Shown: positions 17,984 through 27,170, counted from the stretch's first letter. The stretch is 64,000 bases of DNA from Devosia sp. SL43 (GCF_021729885.1 NZ_CP063401.1:2534501-2598500); one strand, 5' to 3'. A program made the numbers and translations. The notes: a model not told the origin generated them from the letters alone.

Positions 17984-18760
17984 ATGCATATCGATCCTGA
18001 CAGTGCGGCCGCAGCGCGGGCCGGCGCACCTTCACGCTTTTCGGGCAGTCTGCTCGATATCCTGGACCAAGTAAGCTATGCGCGCGTCGATCCGGCGGTG
18101 ATCGACGATCCGATCTATCGGCTGCGCTATCGCGCCTATACGCGCGAAGGCTTCATGGATCACAATCCGGACGAGATCTGCATCGACGACCTCGATAGCG
18201 CGCCCAACAATATGAGCTTCGGCATCTATATCGATGACGAACTGGTCAGTTCGATCCGGCTGCACCATCTGACGGCCACCAATCGCACCTCGCCCAGCCT
18301 CAGGGTCTTCCCTGACGTGCTGGGGCCCATGCTCGATGCCGGCATGACCTTCATCGATCCCAGCCGCTTTACCGCCGACCGTGAGGCGTCGCTGGCCTAT
18401 CCGGCCCTGCCGTTCCTGACGCTGCGTATCGCCGCCATGGCTTCGGTGCATTTTGGCGCCGACCAGTGCCTGGCACTGGTGCGGCCCGAGCATGGCCCGT
18501 TCTACAAACGCGTTTTTGGCTCAGAGCGGCTGGCCGACCAGCGCAGCTATCCGGGCCTGCATTTTCCGGTGGCCCTGTTCGGCGCGACAGTCGATTCAAT
18601 TCGCGGCCGGGTCGCCCAGCGCTTCCCGTTCTTCCTCTCGACGGACGAGGAACGCCAGCTGCTGTTCTCGCAGACTGTGGGGCAGCACGAGAACCGCCAT
18701 GTCCGCGCCTCGGCCCGTCAGGCCTATGACGCTGCGCTGGCGGCTTTAGAGCCGCGCTAG
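17984..18760 (+). CDS. FeeM-like N-acyl amino acid synthase / autoinducer-synthase-fold acyltransferase
   Basis: The protein is 258 aa with a GNAT-related fold. The segment IYRLRYRAYTREGF (about 43-56) is the Arg-rich amphipathic strand-helix seen in FeeM and acyl-homoserine-lactone synthases. It is followed by an acidic EICIDDLD stretch, FGIYIDDELVSSIRLH (central beta strands), and FIDPSRFTADRE, where these families carry the catalytic acidic/Arg residues. The fingerprint Trp of LuxI enzymes is absent, so FeeM-type chemistry (acyl-ACP plus an amino acid) is the better guess. There is no LuxR gene nearby. Its stop abuts the convergent ABC permease with no gap. Confidence 0.6.
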   Translation: MHIDPDSAAAARAGAPSRFSGSLLDILDQVSYARVDPAVIDDPIYRLRYRAYTREGFMDHNPDEICIDDLDSAPNNMSFGIYIDDELVSSIRLHHLTATNRTSPSLRVFPDVLGPMLDAGMTFIDPSRFTADREASLAYPALPFLTLRIAAMASVHFGADQCLALVRPEHGPFYKRVFGSERLADQRSYPGLHFPVALFGATVDSIRGRVAQRFPFFLSTDEERQLLFSQTVGQHENRHVRASARQAYDAALAALEPR

Positions 18761-21307
18761 CTACATATCGCGCAGCAACAGCGCCGGCCGCGTCGATGCC
18801 GCCCGCAGAATGGTCATGGCGCCTAGCACCGCCGTCATGATTGCCGCCACCGCCAGCACGACCAGCAGCACGTCGGCATCGAACGAGAAGGCGACATCCA
18901 GCATCACCATGCCCGCCAGCCAGGCGAGGCTGATGCCCAACGCGGCAGCCGGTATCGTCGCCAGCACGGCAAGGATGAAATACTGCACGAAGGCCATGAT
19001 GAGGAGTTCGACGCGCGTGGCGCCCAGCACCTTGCCGATAACCGTATCGGCCTCGCGCTGCCGGCGCCCGGCCGCAAGGCTGCCCGTGAGCACGAGCAAG
19101 CCATTGCCCACCGCCAGCCCACCTACCAGCGTGGCGGCAAAGGAGAGCTGGGTCAGCGCCGCGGTGATCTGCTGCAGCGTATCGCCGATGGCAACGAAGC
19201 GGATATCGGGCAAGGCCACGGCCAGAGCACGCTCGACTGCCTCCTCGCGGCCCGGATTGGCCGTGACCGCGACAAACAATGTCGTCGGATAGGCATCCAG
19301 TACTCCCGGCGAGAACGTCGCCAGAAAATCGATGCCACCCTGCCACGAGTAATCTCGGAAGCTGGCGACCTCGACGGTCACCATCTCGCCGAAGATGAGG
19401 AAGGTCAGGCTGTCGCCGATATTGACGCCCAACCCCGAACGAAGGCTCTGATGCAGCGAGACCAGGCCCGGTCCGGCATAGTCTTGCGGCCACCATTGTC
19501 CGTCGACCAGCTTGGACGAAGCCGGCATGGCGGCACGGAAGGTCAGCGGCACTTCGCCCGAGAGCAGGAACGTCGCCTCCGGTCCGCGCGTGCGCAGGCT
19601 GGCGACATCGCTGCCGTTGACCTGGGTGAGCGCCCCGCGCAGCATCGGCGTGACCACGGACTGAGTGATATCTGTGCCTGGGCCCGACATGGCGGCGAGG
19701 CTATCGACCTCGTCGGGGAAGAGGTCGGAGGCAACGAAAGTCGGTACATCGAAGGACGATGCGCCCAGGAATTCCTGGCGCAGATTGTCCTGCAGCACCA
19801 GCACCACGATCAGCATGGTCAGCGCCATGCCCGCCGCCATCACCACCGATGCGGCATTGGACCCGGTGCTGGCAATGGCGCGCAACGCGTGGCGCAGAAT
19901 ACGCCAGCGCGGCTCGGGCAGGCGACGCATCGCCCAGCGCACCAGGGTGACGAAGAGCTGCAGCACCAGCACCGACAAGGCACTGGCTGCGGCAAAGCCC
20001 GCGACAAGCAGGATATCGCCCGTCATCGCCACCGCCAGCAGCAGGAAGACCACGAGAATGACGACCAGCGGCAGCACCTGCCAGGACGTCAGCAGCCCGC
20101 GCCAGTCGACCGGCGGCGCCGACAGGCCCTTGGAGCGGAACAGATGCACCGGCCGGATGGCCTGCGCCTGCTGCAGCGGCAGATAGGCAAAGCCGAATGC
20201 CGTGGCAAAGCCGGCCCCTGCCGCGATCAGCAGGGGCTGCAGATGCAGCGTCGCCGGCAGGTCGATATCGACCGCCTGCCCGACCAGCGGCAGGATGAAA
20301 TAGGCGACCGAGCCACCGACCAGCAGGCCAATGCCCACACCGATAGCGGCCAGCATGCCGACCTGGGAGAAGAAATGCAGGAGTACCCGCCAGCGATCGG
20401 CACCGACGCTGCGCAGGATGGCGATGACATTGGCGCGCTCGGCGATATAGGCCTGCATACCGGCCCAGACGCTGACCCCGCCAATCAGCAGCGAACCGAG
20501 GCCGACAATGACCAGGAAGCGCATGAAGAGGTCGTAGTAGCGCACCATCGGCCCCAGGCCGTCGCGCGCCGTGCGGATGGTCCAGCCGCTGCTGGCGAAC
20601 TGGTCTTCGAGCCCCGTTCTTGCCGCTTCGGCATCCTGCCCATCGAGCCGGATCTTGTAGCGGAACCAGCTGCCCAATCCCGGCAGCGGCGAGGTCCGGT
20701 CGGAGACGGCAGCAAAGCCCTCGGCGGTAATGACGGTGGTCAGACCGAGCCGGAAACCGCGCACGGGTGCATCGGGCAACTTGGTGAGGATGCCGCGCGC
20801 CTCGAATTCGGTGCCACCGAGCTGAAACCGGTCGCCGACCGCAATGCCGAGTTGATCGAGCATGAGTGGATCGACCAAAGCCCCAGGAAAGCCATCGCGC
20901 TCCGCCAGGAACTCGCCAACCGATGTGCCCAAAGGCATCTGGGCACTCTGGACCGCGCCGAGCAACGGGTAACCGTCACCAACTGCCGCCAGATCGACGA
21001 AGGAGTCACCCGCAGCCGACTGCGCCCGCAGATTGGTATCGACCACCGAGGCCACGACACCGAAAGCCGCTATGCCCCGCAACTCTTCCGGTGTTGCCGG
21101 ACGATCGGCTCGCGACAATTCGAGGTCGCCGCCCATCAGCTCGGCCGCGCTGCTGTCGACGGCGATTGCAACGCTGGTGCCCACCGAATTGACGCCGGCA
21201 ATGAGCGCCGTGCCGACGGCAAGACACACCACCAGCAGCACGAAGCGCCGGATATCGCCGCGCAGGTCTAGTAGGCCAATGCGAATGGTCGCCCAGATGG
21301 CACGCAT
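18761..21307 (-). CDS. ABC transporter permease, FtsX/MacB type (YbbP-like)
   Basis: The protein is 848 aa with the YbbP-like layout: an N-terminal helix (about 20-40), a large extracytoplasmic domain, a first FtsX three-helix domain (about 265-400), a second paired FtsX domain, a further periplasmic domain, and a C-terminal FtsX domain ending LLLRDM. The ATG at 21307 overlaps the stop of the ATPase gene by one base (TGATG), so a TTG three bases upstream was not chosen. With the ATPase it forms a mechanotransmission-type exporter; YbbAP relatives are linked to lipoprotein, lipid or toxin handling. The substrate is unknown. Confidence 0.9.
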   Translation of the reverse strand: MRAIWATIRIGLLDLRGDIRRFVLLVVCLAVGTALIAGVNSVGTSVAIAVDSSAAELMGGDLELSRADRPATPEELRGIAAFGVVASVVDTNLRAQSAAGDSFVDLAAVGDGYPLLGAVQSAQMPLGTSVGEFLAERDGFPGALVDPLMLDQLGIAVGDRFQLGGTEFEARGILTKLPDAPVRGFRLGLTTVITAEGFAAVSDRTSPLPGLGSWFRYKIRLDGQDAEAARTGLEDQFASSGWTIRTARDGLGPMVRYYDLFMRFLVIVGLGSLLIGGVSVWAGMQAYIAERANVIAILRSVGADRWRVLLHFFSQVGMLAAIGVGIGLLVGGSVAYFILPLVGQAVDIDLPATLHLQPLLIAAGAGFATAFGFAYLPLQQAQAIRPVHLFRSKGLSAPPVDWRGLLTSWQVLPLVVILVVFLLLAVAMTGDILLVAGFAAASALSVLVLQLFVTLVRWAMRRLPEPRWRILRHALRAIASTGSNAASVVMAAGMALTMLIVVLVLQDNLRQEFLGASSFDVPTFVASDLFPDEVDSLAAMSGPGTDITQSVVTPMLRGALTQVNGSDVASLRTRGPEATFLLSGEVPLTFRAAMPASSKLVDGQWWPQDYAGPGLVSLHQSLRSGLGVNIGDSLTFLIFGEMVTVEVASFRDYSWQGGIDFLATFSPGVLDAYPTTLFVAVTANPGREEAVERALAVALPDIRFVAIGDTLQQITAALTQLSFAATLVGGLAVGNGLLVLTGSLAAGRRQREADTVIGKVLGATRVELLIMAFVQYFILAVLATIPAAALGISLAWLAGMVMLDVAFSFDADVLLVVLAVAAIMTAVLGAMTILRAASTRPALLLRDM

Positions 21308-22026
21308 CAATGGGCCGCCGCAGCTTCGGTCAGCTCGCCCTGCATCATGGTCAGCGCGCGATCGGCCCGTTTCGCCAGACCCGGATCATGGGTGATCATC
21401 ACCACCGCTGTGCCGCGTTTGCGCGCCAGGTCGAACATCAGGTCCATCACCAGCGCGCCGGTTTCCTGGTCGAGATTGCCGGTTGGCTCATCCGCCAGCA
21501 GCAGCGGCGGGTTGGTGACCATGGCGCGGGCGAGGCCCACGCGCTGCTGCTCACCGCCCGACAGAGCCGTCGGCCGGTGATCGAGGCGCTGCCCCAGACC
21601 CACGGCGGCCAAGGTCGCGGCTGCGGCGGCGCGCACCTCTTTCATCGACAGCTCCGGCGAGGCGATCTCGAGGGCCAGCGCCACATTGTCGAGCGCGGTC
21701 AGCGACGGGATCAGGTGAAAGCTCTGAAACACGATGCCGAGCGACTTGCGCCGAAACCGCGCCAGGTCGTCCTCGCCGATCTGCGACAGGTCCTGCCCGC
21801 CCACCATCACCCGCCCCGACGTGGCACGCTCAAGTCCGGCCAGCAGCATCAGCAACGAGGTCTTGCCGCTGCCCGAGGGGCCGACAATGGCCACGACCTC
21901 GGCAGGGTCGACGCGCAGCGATACACCCTTGAGAATATGCAGCGGCTCCCCTGCAACCTCGAGACTATACGTCACATCGACTGCATTGATGATCGGCACG
22001 CCGTTCTTGACCGGTGACAAATCCAT
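21307..22026 (-). CDS. ABC transporter ATP-binding protein (YbbA/LolD type)
   Basis: The protein is 239 aa. Walker A is GPSGSGKTS (49-57), the Q-loop VFQSFHL, the signature LSGGEQQR (155-162), Walker B LLLADEPTG (175-183) and the switch His in VMITHDPGLA. The pattern FQSFHLIPSLTALDNV is typical of MacB/LolD/YbbA ATPases. It starts with ATG preceded by GAGGGAAG and is translationally coupled to the permease. Confidence 0.93.
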   Translation of the reverse strand: MDLSPVKNGVPIINAVDVTYSLEVAGEPLHILKGVSLRVDPAEVVAIVGPSGSGKTSLLMLLAGLERATSGRVMVGGQDLSQIGEDDLARFRRKSLGIVFQSFHLIPSLTALDNVALALEIASPELSMKEVRAAAAATLAAVGLGQRLDHRPTALSGGEQQRVGLARAMVTNPPLLLADEPTGNLDQETGALVMDLMFDLARKRGTAVVMITHDPGLAKRADRALTMMQGELTEAAAAH

Positions 22027-22100
22027 CTTCCCTCATTCGCCCAGCAGACCGTGCAACCCCGCAGCACCAGACAGGCTGGCGCAGCTATGCACGAGTCAGG

Positions 22101-22622
22101 CTATCGGGAAAAGGGGACCGATGCCGTCAGGACATCACCGGAATTGTTGAACTCGACCTCAAAGTTGACCGTAATGCCGTCATTGACCAGCACGATCTGC
22201 GAACCGATGCGCACATCGCTGCCCGACTGATCACGCTGCCGCTCACGCAGGTCGAAGGTGATCTGCTGCCCTGTTAGCTTGCCTATGGCAAGCCCGGTGA
22301 AGCCGGCATTGGAGCTCATGGCGGCTTCGTAGCGCTGGCTCTCGTCATTGAAGGCGATGGTGCCGCTGATGGATAGATTGGCGCTGACCAGGCTGCAGCG
22401 CCCGGTATAGGTCACCTTGGTCTGGTTGCCTTTGGCCACGGCCAGACGGCAGCGGAACGGCTCAGGTTGGTCGCCGCCAACCAGCGCGCCCTCACCCTGC
22501 CAGTTGCCGATATACGAGGTCAGAACGGCCAGTTCGGTCTCCCCGGCCGAAACTGGCGCTGCGCCGGCCCCGATCGCGAAAGCCAAAAGGCCAGCGCCGA
22601 GACCCTGAAAAACCGCCCGCAT
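22101..22622 (-). CDS. Secreted protein of unknown function
   Basis: The protein is 173 aa with a signal peptide ending at PVSAG. The mature part has a beta-rich pattern (WQGEGALVGGDQPEPFRCRLAV...YTGRCSLV) with two cysteines that could pair. GAGGGCAAG precedes the ATG. It lies 74 bases upstream of the ABC exporter genes on the same strand and could share their promoter. I do not recognise a named family, though small secreted proteins of this look are common in Rhizobiales. Confidence 0.75.
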   Translation of the reverse strand: MRAVFQGLGAGLLAFAIGAGAAPVSAGETELAVLTSYIGNWQGEGALVGGDQPEPFRCRLAVAKGNQTKVTYTGRCSLVSANLSISGTIAFNDESQRYEAAMSSNAGFTGLAIGKLTGQQITFDLRERQRDQSGSDVRIGSQIVLVNDGITVNFEVEFNNSGDVLTASVPFSR

Positions 22623-22793
22623 ACTACTTGCCCTCTTAAATCACCGACGCTCGCCCGCCGGACTCCCAATGGTTCAATACTAGCGCAGTTCCTGCCGCTT
22701 GACGCGGTCTACTCTACAAAGTCCCGTGATAAGCTCAATAGGTCACTAATGACAGCCCAAGCCATCATAAAACAGACCGGCAGCATGGAGGAA

Positions 22794-22869
22794 TGGTGCC
22801 GCATAGGTGACTCGAACACCTGACCCCATCATTACGAATGATGTGCTCTACCAACTGAGCTAATGCGGC
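22794..22869 (-). tRNA. tRNA-Thr (anticodon CGT)
   Basis: Read on the minus strand, the acceptor arms GCCGCAT and ATGCGGC pair fully. The D arm is GCTC...GAGC, the anticodon stem CATCA/TGATG encloses loop TTCGTAA with anticodon CGT (34-36), the T arm is AGGTG-TTCGAGT-CACCT, the discriminator is A, and CCA is encoded. The body is 73 nt, or 76 with CCA. It decodes ACG and lies 13 bases downstream of hemY on the same strand, so it may be processed from a hem transcript or have its own promoter. Confidence 0.97.
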
Positions 22870-22882
22870 AACGGCTGGCCTT

Positions 22883-24250
22883 TTACGTGGGGTTTTGGGC
22901 CGGTGCAAGAGGCAAGGGCGCCTCGGCGGGCAATTGTGCCGGTGGCAGGGGCGCCGCGGGCCGGCCCGTGAGGGTGACCGGCACTTTCCATTCGAAGGCA
23001 TCGAGCCGTCCGGTCACCGGCGACACCGGCTCCCATTCGTCGCTGATCAGGCCGTCGGCGGTCCAGGCCGGATCGCGCGGTGCCCGCATGGCGCGGGCCA
23101 GCCATTCGCGGGCTTTGCCCTGGTCGCCATTCTCGCCCTCCTCGATCTCGGCCATCAGGCTGGCGACACCCTGCGTAACATCGGTGCCGATGAACGGAGC
23201 CAGCGCCTTGCGCGCCAGCGGCCAGTCATAGGCGTCGATGGCGGCGCGGGCCAAGGCCAGGCCGGCGGCGCGATGCGGCGGGGGCGTCTCGATGATCTCA
23301 CCGAGGCGCTTGAGGCGATCGACCGCCGAAGCGCCCGGTTGGGCATGGGAATAGAGCGCCGCCACATCGGGATGGCCGGTGGAGCGCCAGATGCGGCGCA
23401 GCAGGCTCATGGCCTTGCGCGCCTCGCCGCGATTGCTGTGAATGCGCGCGGCAATCAACGCCGCCGGCACGAAGTCCGGCAGCAGCTTGAGCGCGGTCAG
23501 CGCATGCTCGAGGGCGACCAGCGGATTGGTAGTCTCGGCCTCGCGGGCACGGGCCGTTTCGATCACGGCCTGACGGCGGCGCTTGCGCGCCCGATCCTCG
23601 CGGCTGGTGGCCTGCTCGACATTGACCATGGCCACCGCATCGGCCCATTGGCCGCGCCGAGTCAGATCGTCAAACACGGCATCGGCAGCCCAGCCGCTAT
23701 TGGGGGCGAGGGCCAGCGCCTTGCGGGCAAAGGTCAGCGCGGCTTCCGGACGATGCTGGGCGCGCGCCTGATCGTAGAGGCCGGTGAGGGCGGCAACTGC
23801 CGTCTTGTCGCTGGCAATGAGCGCACGATAGTGCTCCCGCGCCGCCGGCATGTCGCCAAGCGCGAGATCGGCGCGGGCTTCCAGCAGCCGCGCCGCGGCA
23901 TTTTGTGGCAGCCTGGCCTGCGCCTCGCGAGCCAGAGCCCGGGCTCGGGCCGGGTCGCCAGCCTGCAAGGCGATGACGGCATCGCCCAGTGCTTCCACGC
24001 CCTGCTCGCGCCGACGCTCGCGATTGCGCCGCGCCATGGCGCGTGGGGCCGAGATGATGCGCCGGACCACTGCCCAGACGGCGATGACCAGCAGCGCCAC
24101 GATGATGACGATGAAGACCGCCGTGCCCAGGCGCGGCTGGATGCTGTAGCCGGCCGCCTCCAGCGTCAGCGTGCCGGGCAGCGAGATCAGCCAGGCAGCG
24201 AGCGCTGCGACCAGGAGGCTACCGACAATCCAGGAGGCCAGACGGATCAT
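22883..24250 (-). CDS. hemY: HemY-like heme-biosynthesis-associated TPR protein
   Basis: This is a 455-aa inner-membrane protein with two N-terminal helices (about 7-27 and 42-63) and then a TPR-rich cytoplasmic region (for example DPARARALAREAQARLPQNAAARLLEARADLALGD). It matches the HemY_N family found in hem operons of proteobacteria; a scaffold or regulatory role in late heme synthesis is suspected rather than proven. The start codon overlaps the preceding gene's stop (ATGA). The order on this strand is hemC, hemD, mic60, hemY, tRNA-Thr. Confidence 0.88.
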   Translation of the reverse strand: MIRLASWIVGSLLVAALAAWLISLPGTLTLEAAGYSIQPRLGTAVFIVIIVALLVIAVWAVVRRIISAPRAMARRNRERRREQGVEALGDAVIALQAGDPARARALAREAQARLPQNAAARLLEARADLALGDMPAAREHYRALIASDKTAVAALTGLYDQARAQHRPEAALTFARKALALAPNSGWAADAVFDDLTRRGQWADAVAMVNVEQATSREDRARKRRRQAVIETARAREAETTNPLVALEHALTALKLLPDFVPAALIAARIHSNRGEARKAMSLLRRIWRSTGHPDVAALYSHAQPGASAVDRLKRLGEIIETPPPHRAAGLALARAAIDAYDWPLARKALAPFIGTDVTQGVASLMAEIEEGENGDQGKAREWLARAMRAPRDPAWTADGLISDEWEPVSPVTGRLDAFEWKVPVTLTGRPAAPLPPAQLPAEAPLPLAPAQNPT

Positions 24251-25473
24251 TGCGCCGCCTCGCCGCTCAGCGCCTGATTGCGCAGAGTTTCGAGGAATGT
24301 CGCGGCCTCCGCCTGAACCTTTATCAGGGCCGGCACGTCCTCGGCCGCCGCCTGCATCGGTGCGGGCAAACTGGCCAGCAGGGTCGCGGCATTGGCGAAG
24401 TCGCGGCGCTCCACGGCGCCGACCAGCCGTGACATCACCGCTTCGGGCGTGTCGCCTTCGATCTCGCCGGTCGGGCGCAGCGCGACGGCAGCAGCAAGCC
24501 AGTCGAGCGCGCCATCCTGCCACTGTGCGTTCGGATCGGCGGGACGCCCGGCCAGCATGGCCGGCAAGACCTCGTCGAACCGCCGCGCAATGGCGTCCGG
24601 ACGGACGAGGCCGGTGGCCGCCGCATTGGCGATATCAGTGGGGATCACGGCGCCAGGCACAGCGGCGCGCAGGGTGGCCAGCTCCGTCTCATAGGGGCGG
24701 CCGGTGGCAAAAGCGGTTTCGAAGCCGGAGAGAATCAGCGGCAGCTGCAGCACGGCGCCGATATCGCTGGGCTGGTCGGCCAGGGTCGCAGTGGTCTGGG
24801 TGACCGTGGTGTCGAGCGTGCGCAAACCGGCCTCCGCCGTGCCGACGCGAGCGGCCAGCTCGTCCAGCCTGGTGCCAAGCGCCGCCAGATCGGTGCGGAG
24901 CGTCTCGATGCCACCATCAGGCGTGGCTTCCCCTGTCCCCAGCACATCGAGGCGCGCACTGAGAGCAGAGATGTCGGCCTCGACCGGTCCGAGATCGGTC
25001 GCGGTAGGGGCTGCCGCTGTGGCCGCCGGCGCCGGAGCGGTTTCGAGCGCGCCGACCCGCTGGGTCAGTGTCGCCAGTTCGGACTGGGTGGTCTGCGTCA
25101 CCGTTTCGAGTTCGGGAATGGCGGTGGCGAATTGGGCAAGGCGTGGGTCGGCGACCACCGGGGTGGAGGGCGCCGCGGGCCAGAGACCGAAGAAGGCCAA
25201 ACCATAGGCGGCCGCGAGGCCAAGGGCGCCGCCGGCTATCGTCGCGCCGAGCGGGAAGCCGCCAGCACTGGCAGCCGTCGACGCCGCAGGTTTCTCAACG
25301 GGCTTCTCCGCCGGCTTCGGCTTTGGCGTCGATTCGGGCGCATCGGTTCCGGTGGCGCGTGCCTTGAGATCAAGCACGGGCGGCTTGACCGCGCCGGATT
25401 TAACCGCCTCCGGCTTGCTGTCGACTGGCTTGCTATCACCAGGTTTGGGTTCGTTCCCCTTGCTGTCCGCCAT
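24247..25473 (-). CDS. Mitofilin/Mic60-like inner-membrane protein
   Basis: The protein is 408 aa: a Lys/Pro-rich cytoplasmic N terminus, one helix (about 72-92), a periplasmic coiled-coil stretch with heptad-like ELETVTQTTQSELATLTQRVGALE and later ISALSARLDVL and RTDLAALGTRLDELAARV, and a C-terminal helical domain. This is the architecture of alphaproteobacterial Mic60, the ancestor of the mitochondrial cristae-junction protein, and its place beside hem genes is a known arrangement. It probably shapes or tethers the inner membrane. It overlaps hemY by 4 bases. Confidence 0.83.
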   Translation of the reverse strand: MADSKGNEPKPGDSKPVDSKPEAVKSGAVKPPVLDLKARATGTDAPESTPKPKPAEKPVEKPAASTAASAGGFPLGATIAGGALGLAAAYGLAFFGLWPAAPSTPVVADPRLAQFATAIPELETVTQTTQSELATLTQRVGALETAPAPAATAAAPTATDLGPVEADISALSARLDVLGTGEATPDGGIETLRTDLAALGTRLDELAARVGTAEAGLRTLDTTVTQTTATLADQPSDIGAVLQLPLILSGFETAFATGRPYETELATLRAAVPGAVIPTDIANAAATGLVRPDAIARRFDEVLPAMLAGRPADPNAQWQDGALDWLAAAVALRPTGEIEGDTPEAVMSRLVGAVERRDFANAATLLASLPAPMQAAAEDVPALIKVQAEAATFLETLRNQALSGEAAQ

Positions 25474-25500
25474 CTCAGGGTGTCCTCTTCTTGGTGCCGA

Positions 25501-26232
25501 TCATGGCGCAGTTTGCTCGCGGGCAACAGCCAGTGCGAGCGTCATCATCGCATCTTCGTCAGGCCGGTCGGCCAGGCTGATACGGTGGAAATGCGCTTCG
25601 AGCAGCGGCCCGGCCACGGCCTCGCTGAGACACAGCATGGCGATGCGGCGACGCTGGGCCGGATCGAGCGCACCGGCCAGTGTCGCAAAAATTTCCGCCG
25701 TGCGACGAGAATAGGCGAGAACCGAGCCGATGCTGCCATCGGCAAGGGCGGCCAGAACCGCATCGGGCAAGGCCTCGATCGCCACCATGTCGTAGATTTT
25801 GGCCGTCGCCACCATCACGCCCAGCGGGGCAAGCGCCTTGGCCAAGTCGCCGCTCTGATGGCGGGCCGTGGGATGAAACAGCGGCCCCTTGAGTCCTGAG
25901 ATTCGGATCGCGTTGACCAGATCGCTCAGGGCGCCGGCAGCGCTGCTGACCTTGGCAAAGCCGGCCTCTTCGGCCTCGCGGGCCGTGCGGTCACCCACCG
26001 CCAGCACGGGCAGATGGGCATAATCAGCGAGCACCCCACGATCGGACAGTGACCGGACCGCATTGGCGCTGGTCAGCACAACGGCGGCAAAGCCATCTGG
26101 TGGTGGCAGGCTGGCATCGAGCGTCTCGCGCACCATCAGCGGCGCCGCCGTCGCCTCGATATCGAGCGCCCGCAGCCGCGCCAGCGTCACCTGCGCATCC
26201 GGTTCGGGGCGGGTGACCAGCATGCGCATCAT
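25501..26232 (-). CDS. hemD: Uroporphyrinogen-III synthase
   Basis: HemD cyclises hydroxymethylbilane with ring-D inversion. It is 243 aa, with the typical N-terminal LVTRPEPDA and VLTSANAVRSL strands, AVGDRTAREAEEAGF, the central LFHPTARHQSGDLAKAL segment and the YSRRTAEIF motif. The HemD family is poorly conserved, but its position after hemC is decisive. The ATG at 26232 overlaps the hemC stop (ATGA), and an alternative ATG is the next codon. Confidence 0.9.
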   Translation of the reverse strand: MMRMLVTRPEPDAQVTLARLRALDIEATAAPLMVRETLDASLPPPDGFAAVVLTSANAVRSLSDRGVLADYAHLPVLAVGDRTAREAEEAGFAKVSSAAGALSDLVNAIRISGLKGPLFHPTARHQSGDLAKALAPLGVMVATAKIYDMVAIEALPDAVLAALADGSIGSVLAYSRRTAEIFATLAGALDPAQRRRIAMLCLSEAVAGPLLEAHFHRISLADRPDEDAMMTLALAVAREQTAP

Positions 26233-27170
26233 GTGCGGGCCCATTGCGCCAGCCACTCGGTGCCGGCCTGGGCGATGAGATCGTCGCCGACCTGCCGGCC
26301 AAGCGCGATGGGATCGGTGCCGGTCGCGACACTGTCGAAAGCAGTCTTGCCGTCCAGACTCAGGATTTGCCCCTTGAGGGTCAGCGTGTCGCCATCGAAC
26401 CGGCTGAGCGCCCCGACCGGGGTGCGGCAGGAGCCGTCCAGCACCGCCAGCATGGCGCGCTCGGCCGTGATGGCCGTGTGCGTCGGCGCATGATCGAGCG
26501 CTGCGACCAGACCGGCCATGCGCGCATCGTCGCTGCGCACCGCGATGCCGATGGCGCCCTGGGCAGGCGCCGGCATGAAGATATCAGGATCGAGCAGGGC
26601 CGTGGCGCGGTGGCCTTCGCCCAGCCGGTTGAGACCGGCCATGGCCAGCATGGTGGCATCGGCCACGCCGTCGAGCAGCTTCTGCAGCCGCGTCCCGACA
26701 TTGCCGCGAAACGGCACGATCTCAAGATCGGGCCGTACCCGCAGCACCTGCGCAGCACGACGGATCGACGACGTACCGAACTTGGCCCGTTCGCCCAGGT
26801 GATCGAGGCTCTGCACCTTCACCGACATGAAGGCGTCACGCACATCCTCGCGCTCGAGGAACGCCACCAGCGTAATGCCATCGGGCAGGCGCGTCGCCAC
26901 GTCCTTGGACGAGTGCACGCCAATATCGACGCGGCCTGATAGCATCGCGTCGTCGATTTCCTTGGTGAACAGACCCTTGCCGCCGATTTCGACGAGGCTG
27001 GCATTGCTGGCCTGGCTCCGATCGCCACCGGTCGAAATCACCTCAATGGCGATATCGTCCTCGCTGACACCATGCGCCTGTGCCAACAGGCTACGCACCA
27101 ACCGCGCCTGTGTCAGCGCCAGCGGGCTGCCACGCGTTCCGATGCGGGCGAAAGGTGTCGATGATTGCAA
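26229..27170 (-). CDS. hemC: Hydroxymethylbilane synthase (porphobilinogen deaminase)
   Basis: HemC polymerises four porphobilinogen units. It is 313 aa. IGTRGSPLAL opens the fold, HSSKDVATRLPDG is the catalytic segment, and the dipyrromethane cofactor attaches to the Cys in DGSCRTPVGA. The only in-frame start before IGTRGSPLAL is TTG at 27170, since an in-frame TAG lies five codons upstream; initiation at TTG is therefore likely. It diverges from tsaD over 58 bases. Confidence 0.95.
   Translation of the reverse strand: MQSSTPFARIGTRGSPLALTQARLVRSLLAQAHGVSEDDIAIEVISTGGDRSQASNASLVEIGGKGLFTKEIDDAMLSGRVDIGVHSSKDVATRLPDGITLVAFLEREDVRDAFMSVKVQSLDHLGERAKFGTSSIRRAAQVLRVRPDLEIVPFRGNVGTRLQKLLDGVADATMLAMAGLNRLGEGHRATALLDPDIFMPAPAQGAIGIAVRSDDARMAGLVAALDHAPTHTAITAERAMLAVLDGSCRTPVGALSRFDGDTLTLKGQILSLDGKTAFDSVATGTDPIALGRQVGDDLIAQAGTEWLAQWART

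Noticed and set aside
17984..18760. LuxI-type acyl-homoserine-lactone synthase
   Set aside because: The invariant Trp and spacing of acidic residues in LuxI enzymes are not met and there is no LuxR neighbour; the FeeM-like reading is kept instead.
19451..21271. 606-codon open frame opposite the ABC permease
   Set aside because: Shadow of the permease with Gln/Arg-rich composition and no ribosome-binding site.
22794..22869. Integration (att) site at tRNA-Thr
   Set aside because: No integrase, direct repeat of the tRNA 3' end or foreign DNA flanks it; hem genes adjoin directly.
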